Origin: Castellaniella sp. | GTDB lineage: Bacteria; Pseudomonadota; Gammaproteobacteria; Burkholderiales; Burkholderiaceae_B | NCBI GenBank assembly: GCA_019104865.1 | Contig: JAHRWZ010000064.1 | Location: forward strand, 41,883 to 105,882 | DNA: 64,000 nucleotides | Direction of reading: 5' to 3' | Shown: one piece after another, positions 54,373 through 63,780 of the stretch | How the letters are laid out: every line of letters begins with the position of its first letter | Numbering within the stretch: position 1 is the first letter of the stretch | Position numbers and translations under genes: made by a program | Notes under the pieces: generated by a model | What the model was told of the DNA's origin: nothing | The model's input: the letters and a program-made list of their open reading frames with translations, nothing else | The model's database searches: none

Positions 54373-55155
54373 TTAGCGCGCCGTCCAGCCGCCGTCGATG
54401 GACAGCGTAGTGCCGGTCATCTGCGCGGCTGCATCCGACGCGATGAAGACGGCCGCCTGGCCCAGCTGCTGCGGCGTGACGAATTCCAGCGATGGTTGCT
54501 TTTCGGCCAGCAGATCGCGCGCGGCGTCTTCGATGCTGAGCCCTTTCTGTTTGGCCAGCGCCTGGATCTGCGTTTCCACCAGCGGTGTGCGCACCCAGCC
54601 TGGGCAGATGGCATTGCACGTCACCCCGGTACCGGCATTTTCCAACGCGGTGACCTTGGTCAGCCCGACCACGCCATGTTTTGCCGCCACGTAGGCGGAT
54701 TTGTTGACCGAGGCAACCAGACCATGGGCCGATGCGATGTTGATGATCCGCCCGAATTTTTGTTTCTTCAGGGTCGGCAGGACCGCCGCCGTGCAGTGGA
54801 AGACGGCCGACAGGTTCAGCGCGATGATGGCGTTCCATTTGTCGACCGGAAAGTCCTCGATCAGATCCGTGTGCTGGATGCCGGCATTGTTGACCAGGAT
54901 GTCGATACCGCCGAGCGCCTTGATGGACTGCGCGATGAAATCACGGGCCGCCTGGGCGTTCATCAGATCGGCATTCAGGTAGACGGCCTTGACGCCGAAT
55001 TCTTTCTCGATGCCCGCGCGTTCACGTTCGATGGCTGCGGCATCCCCGAATCCATTGATGACGAGGTCGGCACCCTGACGGGCCAGTTCCTGCGCAATCG
55101 CCAGGCCGATACCGCTGGTCGAGCCGGTCACGACTGCTTTTTTTCCTTTAAGCAT
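54373..55155 (-). CDS. bdhA: 3-Hydroxybutyrate dehydrogenase (SDR)
   Basis: The 260-residue short-chain dehydrogenase has the NAD site [10 protein letters not shown] (10-19), NNAG (89-92) and catalytic S142, Y155 and K159 (YVAAKHG). The C-terminal half with [14 protein letters not shown] and [12 protein letters not shown] is diagnostic for D-3-hydroxybutyrate dehydrogenases. It converts 3-hydroxybutyrate to acetoacetate during polyhydroxybutyrate breakdown. The start at 55155 has AAGGAG at good distance. Confidence 0.93.
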   Translation of the reverse strand: MLKGKKAVVTGSTSGIGLAIAQELARQGADLVINGFGDAAAIERERAGIEKEFGVKAVYLNADLMNAQAARDFIAQSIKALGGIDILVNNAGIQHTDLIEDFPVDKWNAIIALNLSAVFHCTAAVLPTLKKQKFGRIINIASAHGLVASVNKSAYVAAKHGVVGLTKVTALENAGTGVTCNAICPGWVRTPLVETQIQALAKQKGLSIEDAARDLLAEKQPSLEFVTPQQLGQAAVFIASDAAAQMTGTTLSIDGGWTAR

Positions 55156-55266
55156 GGGACAACTCCTTCTGAAAGGGTTCGGAAAAGAACTCGATTCAGT
55201 GTAACGCGGGGACCTGAACACTGCCTTGTGGGGCAGGCCTGGCCACTGTTAACATGCAGACACATC

Positions 55267-55668
55267 ATGCCCATCTTCTATAACCCTTTGATTGCCATCG
55301 CCGCTGGCGCCTCGATCGGTGCGATCCTGCGCTGGTGGCTGGGGCGCACGTTCAACGCCCTCTTCCCTGTCCTGCCACCCGGCACCCTGGCGGCCAATCT
55401 GCTGGGCGGCTACATCATCGGGCTCGCGATCGCCTGGTTCGGCGCCCATCCGGGCCTGTCTCCCCAGATGCGACTGTTCATCATCACCGGTTTTTGCGGC
55501 GGGCTGACGACTTTCTCGACCTTTTCCGCCGAGCTGGTTACGCTGCTGCAGGAAGGGCGGCTGGGCTGGCTGACCGCCTCGATCGTCATCCATGTGGGCG
55601 GTTCGCTGGTCATGACCCTGCTTGGCATCGGCACCGTAGCCGCGGTACGCATGGCGACGACCGCCTAG
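55267..55668 (+). CDS. crcB: Fluoride channel CrcB/Fluc
   Basis: The 133-residue protein has four membrane helices with the Fluc motifs [29 protein letters not shown] and the [13 protein letters not shown] block that lines the pore. It exports fluoride as a dimer. The 66 bp upstream do not show a fluoride riboswitch. A DUF190 gene follows after 32 bp, a frequent pair. Confidence 0.95.
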   Translation: MPIFYNPLIAIAAGASIGAILRWWLGRTFNALFPVLPPGTLAANLLGGYIIGLAIAWFGAHPGLSPQMRLFIITGFCGGLTTFSTFSAELVTLLQEGRLGWLTASIVIHVGGSLVMTLLGIGTVAAVRMATTA

Positions 55669-55700
55669 CGCCGCCTCGATCGCCACCCAAGGAGCGCACC

Positions 55701-56021
55701 ATGCAAGGCTATCAGCTGACTTTCTATACGCAGGAAGGCCGCCATCATGGCGGCACGCCCCTGGCCGAATGGCTGATGAATCTGGCCAAGGCCCAGGGGG
55801 CGCTGGGCGCCACCCTGTTCAAGGCGGATGAAAGCTTCGGCCATCACGGCCGGCTGCATGCCGCCCGCTTCTTCGAACTGGCCGAACAACCCATCGGCGT
55901 CATGGTCGCGGTGGACGAGGACACCTGCGCACGCCTGCTGTCGAACATAGAATCCGCCGGCGAAACCGTGTTTTACGTGAAGATTCCCGTGGAATATGGC
56001 CGCACCGGCTCGCCCGACTGA
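55701..56021 (+). CDS. DUF190 protein (PII-like fold)
   Basis: The 106-residue protein begins MQGYQLTFYTQEGRHHGG and matches DUF190, small PII-like proteins commonly paired with crcB. The AAGGAG site before 55701 is strong. It may modulate the channel; the ligand is unknown. The stop is 51 bp before the TerC gene end, which is on the other strand. Confidence 0.88.
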   Translation: MQGYQLTFYTQEGRHHGGTPLAEWLMNLAKAQGALGATLFKADESFGHHGRLHAARFFELAEQPIGVMVAVDEDTCARLLSNIESAGETVFYVKIPVEYGRTGSPD

Positions 56022-56071
56022 CGAATACAGGGCCCCGGATCACCTGATGAACGGTCGATCCGGCACACGTC

Positions 56072-56797
56072 TTATGCCACCTGCGACGGCTTCGAGGCGG
56101 ACCGGGCGGCGTTCTTGCGCCGGGCCAGCAGCAAGCCGACCCCCACGACGATCAGGGCGCCCACGATTTCCGCCGTGAGCTTCACGATGGCGGTCGGCTG
56201 CCCGGCCCAGCCTACGATGATCACGTCAGTGACCAGCATGCCGCCCGCAATCCAGCCCAGCAGGCCGGCGCCGAAAGTGACCACGATCGGGAATCGGTCG
56301 ATGAGCTTCAACACCAGCGTGCTGCCCCAGACGATGATGGGAACACTGACCAGCAGGCCGAAGATCACAAGCCCGAGCTGATGATCCACATGCGCCCCCT
56401 GCGCAGCCCCGGCAATGGCGATGACGTTGTCGATGCTCATGACCAGGTCGGCGACAATGATGGTCTTGACCGCCGCAAACACCGAGGCGCCACCCGCCAC
56501 CTTGTCGTGATGATCGGACTCGGGCAGCAAGAGCTTGACACCGATCCAGAGCAGCAGCACAGCCCCCACGACCTTCAGGAACGGGATGTTCAGCAAGGTC
56601 ATCGCAAAGGCGATCAACAACACCCGCAAGACGATCGCCCCGGCAGTCCCCCACAGGATGCCCTGCAATCGCCGTTTTTCGTGCAGGTTGCGGCACGCCA
56701 GGGCGATCACCACCGCATTGTCGCCGCCCAGCAGGATGTCGATCAGAATGATCTGAAATACCGCCGCCCAGCTGAGTGTCTGAAAAAATTCGATCAT
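56072..56797 (-). CDS. TerC-family membrane protein (YkoY/YjbE type)
   Basis: The 241-residue protein has seven hydrophobic segments and two acidic motifs in the membrane, LLGGDNAVVIALA (about 24-36) and VMSIDNVIAIAG, hallmarks of TerC proteins that move Mn2+ outward. The start at 56797 has GAGGAA upstream. A yybP-ykoY manganese riboswitch precedes it, which fits Mn export or metal loading of secreted enzymes. Confidence 0.92.
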   Translation of the reverse strand: MIEFFQTLSWAAVFQIILIDILLGGDNAVVIALACRNLHEKRRLQGILWGTAGAIVLRVLLIAFAMTLLNIPFLKVVGAVLLLWIGVKLLLPESDHHDKVAGGASVFAAVKTIIVADLVMSIDNVIAIAGAAQGAHVDHQLGLVIFGLLVSVPIIVWGSTLVLKLIDRFPIVVTFGAGLLGWIAGGMLVTDVIIVGWAGQPTAIVKLTAEIVGALIVVGVGLLLARRKNAARSASKPSQVA

Positions 56798-56811
56798 CGC
56801 CGTTCCTCGTG

Positions 56812-56849
56812 AAAATGGCCTGTAACCCCACAACAGGGCCAGGCCATTT
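56812..56849 (-). promoter_or_regulatory. Hairpin between riboswitch and TerC ribosome site
   Basis: On the minus strand AATGGCCTG pairs with CAGGCCATT, followed by TT and then the ribosome site GAGGAA. It lies directly downstream of the riboswitch and may be part of its expression platform. Confidence 0.5.
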
Positions 56850-56862
56850 CAAAAGAAAGAGA

Positions 56863-56986
56863 CGTGCCTTGCCCTAAGTGGCAAGGTCTTGCTCGTAACC
56901 ATTCACAGGCTACCCGGGCACCGGGCATCCGTACCAGACGGACACCGTGATGACGATGCGGCGGAAAATGAGCTACTCCCCTCGTT
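56863..56986 (-). ncRNA. yybP-ykoY manganese riboswitch
   Basis: On the minus strand the conserved elements appear in order: AGGGGAGTAGCTC (start of P1 and loop L1), ATCGTCATCACGG (L3 side), and CGAGCAAGACCTTGCC, where GAGC closes P1 with GCTC. This fits RF00080, which senses Mn2+ and usually controls TerC/YkoY or MntP exporters. A CCTTGCC-ACTTAG-GGCAAGG hairpin overlaps the 3' side of P1 and can act as the switch. TATAAT at 56993-56998 is a matching -10 element. The downstream gene is of the expected family. Confidence 0.82.
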
Positions 56987-57036
56987 CTTGGGATTATAGA
57001 GGAAATGATCGATCAATGTCGCGATCGGACCGATCC

Positions 57037-58317
57037 TCAGCTGGCCGACGCAGCCGCCAGCCTTGGCATGAAACGCCAGGCGATCAGCCAGCCCAGTGCC
57101 TGGGAAATCAGCAGGGCAGCCACCGTCCCGGGCCAGGCCCCCCAGGTATAGGCGATGCCGCAGACCCAGGCCCCTGTGAATCCGCCACAATAGTAAGCCG
57201 CGTAATACAGGCCGCTGGCCAACGAACGTCCGTGGGTGATGCGATAGGCGATAAAGCTCATCACGGCCGATTGGGTGATGAATACGCCGCAGGCCGCCAC
57301 TGCCAGCGCCACGACAATGGCCCATGGCGGCTGCGCCAGGGTCAGCACGACCCCAGATGCCGAGATCGCCAGCGCCGCCAGGATTGTCCGCCGGATGCCG
57401 ATACGCGGAATCAGGCGCCCGCCCAGCGGCGTGACCACCACGCCCAACAGATAGACGGCGAAGATGTTGGCAAGTTCACCGGAACTGAAATAATACGGCG
57501 CAGCGGCCAGATGCAAGTTGACGAAGGTGAACAGCCCGATCAACGCAAAAAGCACCGTGAAACCCAGTGCGCAGGCAGTCTGAAGCGACGGGTTGCGCAG
57601 CAGCTGACCCAACGTCGACAAGCTGGATGCGATCCGGTCATTGGCCACGAAATGACGCGAGTCGGGCAGGCCGCGCCACACGATGAATGCCCCCACCAGA
57701 TTCAGCACCGCCATGACCCCGAAAGACGCGCGCCAGGACATGAGCTCGGTCAGATGTCCCAGCAGGAAGCGCCCGGAAAACCCGCCCAGCACGCTACCCG
57801 CCACATACCAGGTCACCATCCGCACCATGGTCGTACCGCGAAATTCCTCGCCGATATAGGCAACCGCCACCACGGAGACCCCCGGCACCGCCAGCCCCTG
57901 CAGAAAACGCAGGACCAGCATGCCGTGCACCGACTGCACCGTCGGCATCAGCGCTGTGGGAATTGCCAGAGAAAACACCGAAGCCACGATCAGCCATTTG
58001 CGCCCGATGGCGTCCGAGAGCATGCCGACAAACGGGGACATCAGGGCCACCGCCAGCACGGTGACACCGACGGAATTGCCGATCTGCACCACGGAAGCCT
58101 GTAGATCCTGTTGCAACTGGGGCAGGATGGACTGGACCGAATAGACCTGGATGAACGCGAATACCCCCACCAAAGCCAGGGTCAACATCAGCAACCGGCT
58201 GGGGCGATCATGATCGTCAGAAGAGGAGGAGGACACGGAAGCGGCGGAATCGTTTGGCGCGCCTTTGCGTTCCGGGCATCCAAGGAAGGCCTGAGAAACT
58301 GGCACGAAGAGAACCAT
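57037..58317 (-). CDS. MFS transporter (YnfM-like)
   Basis: The 426-residue 12-helix transporter has motif A GMLSDAIGRKWLIVAS and the AAYYCGGFTGAW block seen in YnfM-type arabinose/drug exporters. An N-terminal Ser/Asp-rich tail precedes helix 1 (about residue 42). The start at 58317 is doubtful: it overlaps a TATAAT sequence and has no ribosome site, so translation could begin later. The substrate is unknown. Confidence 0.85.
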   Translation of the reverse strand: MVLFVPVSQAFLGCPERKGAPNDSAASVSSSSSDDHDRPSRLLMLTLALVGVFAFIQVYSVQSILPQLQQDLQASVVQIGNSVGVTVLAVALMSPFVGMLSDAIGRKWLIVASVFSLAIPTALMPTVQSVHGMLVLRFLQGLAVPGVSVVAVAYIGEEFRGTTMVRMVTWYVAGSVLGGFSGRFLLGHLTELMSWRASFGVMAVLNLVGAFIVWRGLPDSRHFVANDRIASSLSTLGQLLRNPSLQTACALGFTVLFALIGLFTFVNLHLAAAPYYFSSGELANIFAVYLLGVVVTPLGGRLIPRIGIRRTILAALAISASGVVLTLAQPPWAIVVALAVAACGVFITQSAVMSFIAYRITHGRSLASGLYYAAYYCGGFTGAWVCGIAYTWGAWPGTVAALLISQALGWLIAWRFMPRLAAASAS

Positions 58318-58386
58318 TATAGGACTGCGTGCGCGCCAGGCCGGGCATCATGAAGAAACCGGAGTCACGCGCGCTGCGCGACGCAC

Positions 58387-58872
58387 CTAGGCGCCGCTGG
58401 ATTTCCCGGACTTGCCGACGTGGTCCAGGGGCAGCGCCGTCGTGTGGCGCACAACCTCCATCACAAACCCGGAGCTGACGTCCACCAGTTCCGCAACTTT
58501 GATCAGACGCTTGTACACCCGATCGTAGCCGGCGATGTCGGACACCACGACCTTCAGCAGGTAGTCGACCTCACCGGCCATGCGATAGACCTCGAGGATC
58601 TCGGGGATGCCGGCCACACCGTCCAGAAACCGGGTGGTCCACCGGTCGTCATGCCGTGCGGCGCGCACGGTGACGAAAGCCGTCAGCCCCAGGTTCAGGC
58701 TGACCGGGTCGCATAGCGTCACCTGCGCCAGGATTACTCCGTCGTCCTTCAGCCGCTGGATGCGCCGCCAGCAGGGCGTCGTCGAAAGACCGACCTGCGA
58801 GGCCAGTTCCGCCAGCCCAATGGAAGCATCTTTTTGCAGGATTTCCAGGATCCGTTGATCGAATTTATCCAT
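58387..58872 (-). CDS. Lrp/AsnC-family regulator
   Basis: The 161-residue protein begins MDKFDQRILEILQKDASIGL, has the Lrp helix-turn-helix (VGLSTTPCWRRIQRLKDDGV) and a RAM ligand domain (GEVDYLLKVVVSDIAGYDRV). It is divergent from a PLP lyase with 119 bp between, containing a palindrome. By analogy with DecR/CuyR-type Lrp proteins, which control cysteine desulfhydrases, it probably activates or represses the lyase/transporter operon in response to a sulfur amino acid. Confidence 0.92.
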   Translation of the reverse strand: MDKFDQRILEILQKDASIGLAELASQVGLSTTPCWRRIQRLKDDGVILAQVTLCDPVSLNLGLTAFVTVRAARHDDRWTTRFLDGVAGIPEILEVYRMAGEVDYLLKVVVSDIAGYDRVYKRLIKVAELVDVSSGFVMEVVRHTTALPLDHVGKSGKSSGA

Positions 58873-58887
58873 GTAAACCCTTAGTTT

Positions 58888-58902
58888 TAGAAAATAATTC
58901 TA
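58888..58902. promoter_or_regulatory. Palindrome between the Lrp and lyase genes
   Basis: TAGAA-AATAA-TTCTA is a perfect 15-bp inverted repeat in an AT-rich patch, 16 bp upstream of the Lrp gene and 90 bp upstream of the lyase. It fits an Lrp-family binding site for control of both directions. Confidence 0.6.
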
Positions 58903-58991
58903 ATTTACAGGATTCCATGAGGAAAGAATAGAACCATTTTCCCAGGCAGGAAAACTAGACTGTCTTCCATCATCCAACAAGGAAATCGAAC

Positions 58992-60236
58992 ATGAACGCC
59001 CCCCTGACGCTCGATATGGCAAATTCGCTGACGGACACGGAACCTCGTACCCAGCCAGCGCACGCCCGACAGGCCGTCGAAACCTTTCTCTCGCACGGCA
59101 CGCGCGGCCCCCGGGAGTTCGGTGGCACGGTCAACCCACCGGTCTGCCGCGCCTCGACGATCGTGTTCGAGAACATGCAGGACATGGACGAGCGTCAGCA
59201 CGCCATCGATCACGACGAGCCGGGTGTGATGTGGTACGGCCGCAAGGGCACGCCGACCACGTTCGCGCTGCAGGAGTCGATCGCCTACCTGGAAGGCGGC
59301 TACCGCACACTGCTGGCGTCTTCGGGACTGGCGGCCTGCATCGCCGCCCTGTCGGCCTTCGTCAAGGCTGGCGACCACATCCTGATGAGCGACAGCGTCT
59401 ACGGTCCCACACGCCATTACGCGAAGGTGATCCTGGCGCGCTATGGCATCGCCACGACGTTCTACGATCCGCAGATCGGCGCCGGCATCGAACGCCTGAT
59501 CCAGCCGAACACACGCGTCATCTATGTGGAGTCACCGGGTTCGCAGACCTTCGAGGTGCAGGACATTCCGGCCATCGCCGAATGCGCCCACCGCCATGGC
59601 GCACGCGTGGTCATGGACAACACCTGGGCTTCGCCGCTGTACTTCAAGCCGTTCGAACACGGCGTGGACGTCTCGGTCCAGGCGTGCACAAAATACATCA
59701 CCGGGCACTCGGACGCCCTGCTGGGTTCGGTCACGACAACGAAGGATGCCTGGCAGGAAATCCGCAACCACGTCCACGTACACGGGCTGAACGCCGGGCC
59801 GGACGACGTCTACCTGGCTCAGCGCGGCCTACGCACCCTGGCGGTCCGGCTGGAACGCCATCAGCGCAACGCACTGGAAGTCGCCGGGTGGCTGGCCGCC
59901 CAGCCCCAGGTCGAGCAGGTGCTGCACCCCGCCTTGCCTGGCGCACCGGGACATGAACTCTGGAAGCGCGACTTCAAGGGCGCCTCCGGCCTGTTCGGCC
60001 TGGTGCTCAAGCCCTGCACGCCCCAGGCCTTGCGCAACTTCGTCGACAGCCTGGAGCTCTTCCACCTGGGATTCTCCTGGGGCGGCTTCGAAAGCATGAT
60101 CATGCCGCAGGAAGCGATGCCGGAACGCGAGGCCTCGTCATGGCCGTACGCCGGCCCGCTGGTGCGCCTGCATATCGGCCTGGAATCCCCGGCGGATCTC
60201 ATCACCGACCTGAAGGCGGGCTTCGCGTACCTGTAG
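58992..60236 (+). CDS. metC: Cystathionine beta-lyase-type PLP enzyme
   Basis: The 414-residue enzyme belongs to the Cys/Met metabolism PLP family. The Schiff-base lysine is K234 in ACTKYITGHSDALLGS, the PLP-ring aspartate D209 in VVMDNTWASPLYF, and the phosphate loop WYGRKGTPT starts at about 81. It splits cystathionine or, in some members, cysteine. A divergent Lrp gene and a downstream cystine-type importer point to sulfur amino acid breakdown rather than methionine synthesis. Confidence 0.92.
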   Translation: MNAPLTLDMANSLTDTEPRTQPAHARQAVETFLSHGTRGPREFGGTVNPPVCRASTIVFENMQDMDERQHAIDHDEPGVMWYGRKGTPTTFALQESIAYLEGGYRTLLASSGLAACIAALSAFVKAGDHILMSDSVYGPTRHYAKVILARYGIATTFYDPQIGAGIERLIQPNTRVIYVESPGSQTFEVQDIPAIAECAHRHGARVVMDNTWASPLYFKPFEHGVDVSVQACTKYITGHSDALLGSVTTTKDAWQEIRNHVHVHGLNAGPDDVYLAQRGLRTLAVRLERHQRNALEVAGWLAAQPQVEQVLHPALPGAPGHELWKRDFKGASGLFGLVLKPCTPQALRNFVDSLELFHLGFSWGGFESMIMPQEAMPEREASSWPYAGPLVRLHIGLESPADLITDLKAGFAYL

Positions 60237-60272
60237 GAATCCGAACCCCGATCGGGTGATCACGACGTTCCC

Positions 60273-60293
60273 GCCCGGAGACATGCTCCGGGC
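60273..60293 (+). other. Hairpin between lyase and AhpD-like genes
   Basis: GCCCGGAG-ACATG-CTCCGGGC is a perfect 8-bp stem with a 5-nt loop, 36 bp after the lyase stop. No T run follows (ACTTTCC), so it more likely stabilises or partly stops the transcript than ends it. Confidence 0.55.
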
Positions 60294-60317
60294 ACTTTCC
60301 TCGCAAAGGACATTCGC

Positions 60318-60689
60318 ATGAAGCAACAAGACTACGACAGCCTGATCCACGATGTGAGGTCCAACCTGGCACCATTGCGCCAGGGCCAGCCCGACCTGAT
60401 GCAGCACTTTGGCGCCCTGGGCAAGACGGCGCTGGCGCCGGGCGCGCTGGATACGCGATTCAAGGAACTGATTGCCCTGGCCATCGCGGTGGCTACCCGC
60501 TGCGACGACTGCATCGGCTTTCACACGCAGACCCTGGCCAAGTTGGGCGTCGAGGAAGGAGAGATCCTGGAAACCCTGGGCGTGAACGTCTACATGGGCG
60601 GCGGTCCGTCGCTGATGTACGCCTCGCACGCCATTTCGGCCTTTCGTGAATTTTCCCGGACCGCGGCGCCGGCATCCTGCTCCGCCTGA
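60318..60689 (+). CDS. AhpD-like / carboxymuconolactone decarboxylase family protein
   Basis: The 123-residue protein has the redox motif CDDCIGFHTQ (C62, C65), with the following His as in AhpD-type peroxidase partners. The rest is the helical CMD fold (DTRFKELIALAIAVATR). Its place between a PLP lyase and a cystine-type importer suggests thiol redox work tied to sulfur amino acids. A true decarboxylase role is unlikely. Confidence 0.87.
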   Translation: MKQQDYDSLIHDVRSNLAPLRQGQPDLMQHFGALGKTALAPGALDTRFKELIALAIAVATRCDDCIGFHTQTLAKLGVEEGEILETLGVNVYMGGGPSLMYASHAISAFREFSRTAAPASCSA

Positions 60690-60742
60690 CATCGCGCCCG
60701 ACCGATCACACACCCAAAAACCAAGACCTACGGAGACAAACC

Positions 60743-61543
60743 ATGAAACCCTCGTCCCTTCTTTTCAAGGGCGCCCTGCTGGCCGCCGCACTCAACTTCA
60801 CAGCCCCCGCCGTTCATGCCCAGGACCTGCTCGACAAGGTCAAAAGCAGCGGCACCCTGGTGGTGGGGCTGGAAGGCACCTATCCACCCTTTGGCTACCG
60901 CGACCCCGCGGGCAAGCTGACCGGCTTTGACGTGGACGTCATCACGGCCGTGGCCAACAAGCTGGGCGCCAAGCCGCAGTTCGTCACCACGGAATGGAGC
61001 GGCATCATCGCCGGCCTGCAAGCCGGAAAATTCGATGTCATCGCCAATCAGGTTTCCATCACGCCCGAACGCGAGAAGGTCCTGGACTTCAGCGTGCCCT
61101 ATATCTATTCCGCCGCACAGGTCATCCAACGCAAGGACGACAAGACCGACTACCGTGTGCCCGCAAACTTCACGGACAAGAAAGTGGCTGTCGTCCTGGG
61201 CAGCAACTACGTCCCCATGGTCAAAGCCATCCCGGGCGCCGTCGTCAAGACCTATCCCGGTGCCGTGGAATACTTGAGCGACCTGGCGAGCAGCCGCGTG
61301 GATGCCGGGGTGAACGACCGGCTGCTGCTGCCCTACCTCATCCGGCAATCCAACCTGCCGCTGCGCCAGGGGGCTCTGCTGCCCGGCGAGTCAACCAGGA
61401 TGGGTATCCCTTTCCGCCAGGGGAACCCGGAATTTGCCAAGGCCATCGATGCGGCCTTCAACGACCTGAAGGCAAACGGCACCCTCCAGTCGCTCTCCAA
61501 GAAGTGGTTCGGTGCCGACGTGACGGAGGCACCCACCTCATAA
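60743..61543 (+). CDS. Amino acid ABC transporter substrate-binding protein (cystine type)
   Basis: The 266-residue periplasmic protein has a signal peptide ending VHA-Q (about 27) and the polar amino acid binding fold: GTLVVGLEGTYPPFGYRD, GFDVDVITAVANKLG, TEWSGIIAGLQAGKFDVIAN. The blocks resemble cystine-binding FliY/TcyA. GGAG lies upstream of 60743. It is followed by its permease and ATPase genes, so this is a complete importer. Confidence 0.92.
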   Translation: MKPSSLLFKGALLAAALNFTAPAVHAQDLLDKVKSSGTLVVGLEGTYPPFGYRDPAGKLTGFDVDVITAVANKLGAKPQFVTTEWSGIIAGLQAGKFDVIANQVSITPEREKVLDFSVPYIYSAAQVIQRKDDKTDYRVPANFTDKKVAVVLGSNYVPMVKAIPGAVVKTYPGAVEYLSDLASSRVDAGVNDRLLLPYLIRQSNLPLRQGALLPGESTRMGIPFRQGNPEFAKAIDAAFNDLKANGTLQSLSKKWFGADVTEAPTS

Positions 61544-61568
61544 TCGTCCGCAATACGAGCGCATCACC

Positions 61569-61599
61569 GGCCAGGGCACCGCGATCTTGCTCCCTGGCC
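61569..61599 (+). other. Hairpin between binding protein and permease genes
   Basis: GGCCAGGG and CCCTGGCC form a perfect 8-bp stem around a 15-nt loop. Such hairpins often let binding-protein mRNA outnumber permease mRNA in ABC importer operons. Confidence 0.55.
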
Positions 61600-61634
61600 A
61601 ATTCTTAGCCAGATACATACCGGGAGCCGACCCC

Positions 61635-62294
61635 ATGCAAGCCGTCGATCTCATCATGCACGCCTCACCCTTTCTGCTTCAGGGCGTCATTCTGACCATT
61701 CAATTTGCCCTTGCTTCCATGGTACTGGGCCTCATGCTGGGCATCGTCGTAGCCATCATGGGCATCAGCAACAATCCCATTCTCAACCGCACTGCCCGAG
61801 GCTATGTCAGCCTCATGCGCGGCACCCCGTTGCTAGTGCAGATTTTTCTCATCTACTACGGCTTGCCCAGCATCGGCATCTCTCTGGATCCGACCACGGC
61901 GGGCATCCTGGCCCTGACAGCCAATGCCGGCGCCTACCTGTCGGAAAGCATGCGCGGCGCGATCCTGGGTATCGGGCACGGCCAGTGGGCCGCCTCGCAC
62001 AGCCTGGGCCTGAGCTACCTGGAAACGCTGCGGTTCGTCATCTGCCCGCAGGCGCTACGGCTGGCCGTGCCCAGCCTGGGCAATACGCTCATCAGCCTGA
62101 TCAAGGATACCTCGCTGGTATCGGTCATCACCGTCACGGAACTGCTGCGCTCGGCGCAGGAAGTCATCGCTACGACCTTTCAGCCTCTGCCTCTGTACAT
62201 CGCGGTCGCACTGATCTACTGGATTCTCAGCACCGCGTTGTCGTGGGGCCAGCGCCGCGTCGAATTACGCCTGGCGCGGTCCCTGTCACGTTAA
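61635..62294 (+). CDS. Amino acid ABC transporter permease
   Basis: The 219-residue membrane protein has five hydrophobic segments and the EAA loop [23 protein letters not shown] (read as [14 protein letters not shown] then FVICPQAL), with [17 protein letters not shown] early on, typical of the HisM/GlnP family. The start at 61635 is preferred over 61587 because the later Met begins the first helix and has CGGGAG upstream. Confidence 0.92.
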   Translation: MQAVDLIMHASPFLLQGVILTIQFALASMVLGLMLGIVVAIMGISNNPILNRTARGYVSLMRGTPLLVQIFLIYYGLPSIGISLDPTTAGILALTANAGAYLSESMRGAILGIGHGQWAASHSLGLSYLETLRFVICPQALRLAVPSLGNTLISLIKDTSLVSVITVTELLRSAQEVIATTFQPLPLYIAVALIYWILSTALSWGQRRVELRLARSLSR

Positions 62295-62340
62295 GCACAG
62301 CCCATATCATCTTTCACTGAATTCTTGGCAGGAGCGCGTC

Positions 62341-63066
62341 ATGATCGCCCTCGAAAATGTCTCCAAATGGTACGGACAGTTCAAAGTCCTGGACAGCTGC
62401 ACGACGCAGGTCGATAAAGGCCAGGTCGTGGTGGTGTGCGGCCCCTCCGGGTCGGGCAAGTCCACGCTGATCAAGACTGTCAACGGTCTCGAACCCATCC
62501 AGCAAGGCAACATCGTGGTGGACGGGATGCGGGTCGGCTGCCCCACGGTCCGGCATTCGCAACTCTGCGCACGGGTCGGAATGGTCTTCCAGCACTTCGA
62601 GCTCTTCCCACATCTGTCGATCCTGGACAATCTGACGTTGGCGCAAGTCCGGGTGCTCAAGCGCCGCAAGGACGAGGCCGAGGACAAGGGTCTGAAGCTG
62701 CTCGAACGGGTCGGCCTGAAGATTCACGCTCAAAAATTTCCGGTTCAGCTTTCGGGCGGACAGCAGCAGCGTGTGGCCATCGCACGGTCGCTGTGCATGG
62801 ATCCGGTCGTGATGCTGTTCGACGAGCCCACTTCGGCGCTGGACCCCGAGATGGTCAACGAAGTCCTGGATGTCATGACCGAGCTGGCCTGTGAAGGTAT
62901 GACCATGGTCTGCGTGACGCACGAAATGGGATTCGCGAAAAAAGTCGCCGGCCGTGTGATTTTCATGGATACCGGCGCTATCGTGGAGGACACGTCCAAG
63001 GACGAATTCTTCGAGGCGCCCAGATCCGCGCGGGCGCGGGAATTCCTGACCAAGATCCTGCACTGA
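62341..63066 (+). CDS. Amino acid ABC transporter ATPase (GlnQ type)
   Basis: The 241-residue ATPase has Walker [10 protein letters not shown] (34-42), Q-loop [10 protein letters not shown], signature [15 protein letters not shown], Walker [15 protein letters not shown] and the switch CVTHEMGFA. This is the polar amino acid (PAAT) class. It completes the importer with the two preceding genes. Confidence 0.95.
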   Translation: MIALENVSKWYGQFKVLDSCTTQVDKGQVVVVCGPSGSGKSTLIKTVNGLEPIQQGNIVVDGMRVGCPTVRHSQLCARVGMVFQHFELFPHLSILDNLTLAQVRVLKRRKDEAEDKGLKLLERVGLKIHAQKFPVQLSGGQQQRVAIARSLCMDPVVMLFDEPTSALDPEMVNEVLDVMTELACEGMTMVCVTHEMGFAKKVAGRVIFMDTGAIVEDTSKDEFFEAPRSARAREFLTKILH

Positions 63067-63116
63067 ACGGTCATGGCCTGACAGGACGCTTCATGGCTCA
63101 TTCCGGAGATTTCAGC

Positions 63117-63755
63117 ATGTCGAGCAAAACAATACTCTATACGGACAGCGGCTTTCACAGCCCCTATGCGATGTCGGCCTATGTGGCACTGACGGAAAAG
63201 GGCGCTGACTTCGAGCTGGTGCCGGTCGATCTGGCGCAGGGTGAACAGCGCCGCCCCGACTACCTGAGCCAGTCACTGACGGGCAAGGTCCCCATGCTGG
63301 TGCACGACGGATTCGCCCTGACCGAGTCTTCCGCCATCACGGAATATATCGAGGACACGTTCCCGGGGACCGCGCTCTATCCCCGCGATGCGCGGCAGCG
63401 CGCGCGGGCCCGCCAGATCCAGGCTTGGCTGCGCACGGACCTGGCTACGATCCGCCAGGAACGTTCCACGGACAATCTGTTCGCCAAGCCTGCCGCGCCG
63501 CTGCCCGCGCTCAGCGCCACAGCACGCGAGGCGGTGGGCAAACTCGTCGCTGCCGCCGAACATCTATTGCCCCAGGAATCCCTGGAACTGTTCGGCGCCT
63601 GGAGCATCGCGGACTTCGAACTGGCCCTGATGCTGAACCGCCTGGTGGCAGTCGGCGATGCCGTGCCGCCCCGCCTGGCCGATTACGTCCGCCACCAGTG
63701 GGGCCGCCCGTCGGTGCAGCGCTGGGTGGCGCTGAACCAGCGGCACGCCGGCTGA
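63117..63755 (+). CDS. Glutathione S-transferase (YfcF-like)
   Basis: The 212-residue protein has the thioredoxin-fold domain with LTGKVPMLVHDGFALTESSA (cis-Pro and the glutathione-contact ES) and a helical C-terminal domain. The first block, LYTDSGFHSPYAMSAYVALT, resembles YfcF, a peroxidase-active transferase. The start at 63117 has CGGAG upstream. It follows the importer by 50 bp and may be cotranscribed. Confidence 0.9.
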   Translation: MSSKTILYTDSGFHSPYAMSAYVALTEKGADFELVPVDLAQGEQRRPDYLSQSLTGKVPMLVHDGFALTESSAITEYIEDTFPGTALYPRDARQRARARQIQAWLRTDLATIRQERSTDNLFAKPAAPLPALSATAREAVGKLVAAAEHLLPQESLELFGAWSIADFELALMLNRLVAVGDAVPPRLADYVRHQWGRPSVQRWVALNQRHAG

Positions 63756-63780
63756 GGCGCGCGGCGCTGAGGCGGCGGGA

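Noticed and set aside
55200..55266. Possible fluoride riboswitch before crcB
   Set aside because: The conserved fluoride riboswitch segments are not present in this short stretch.
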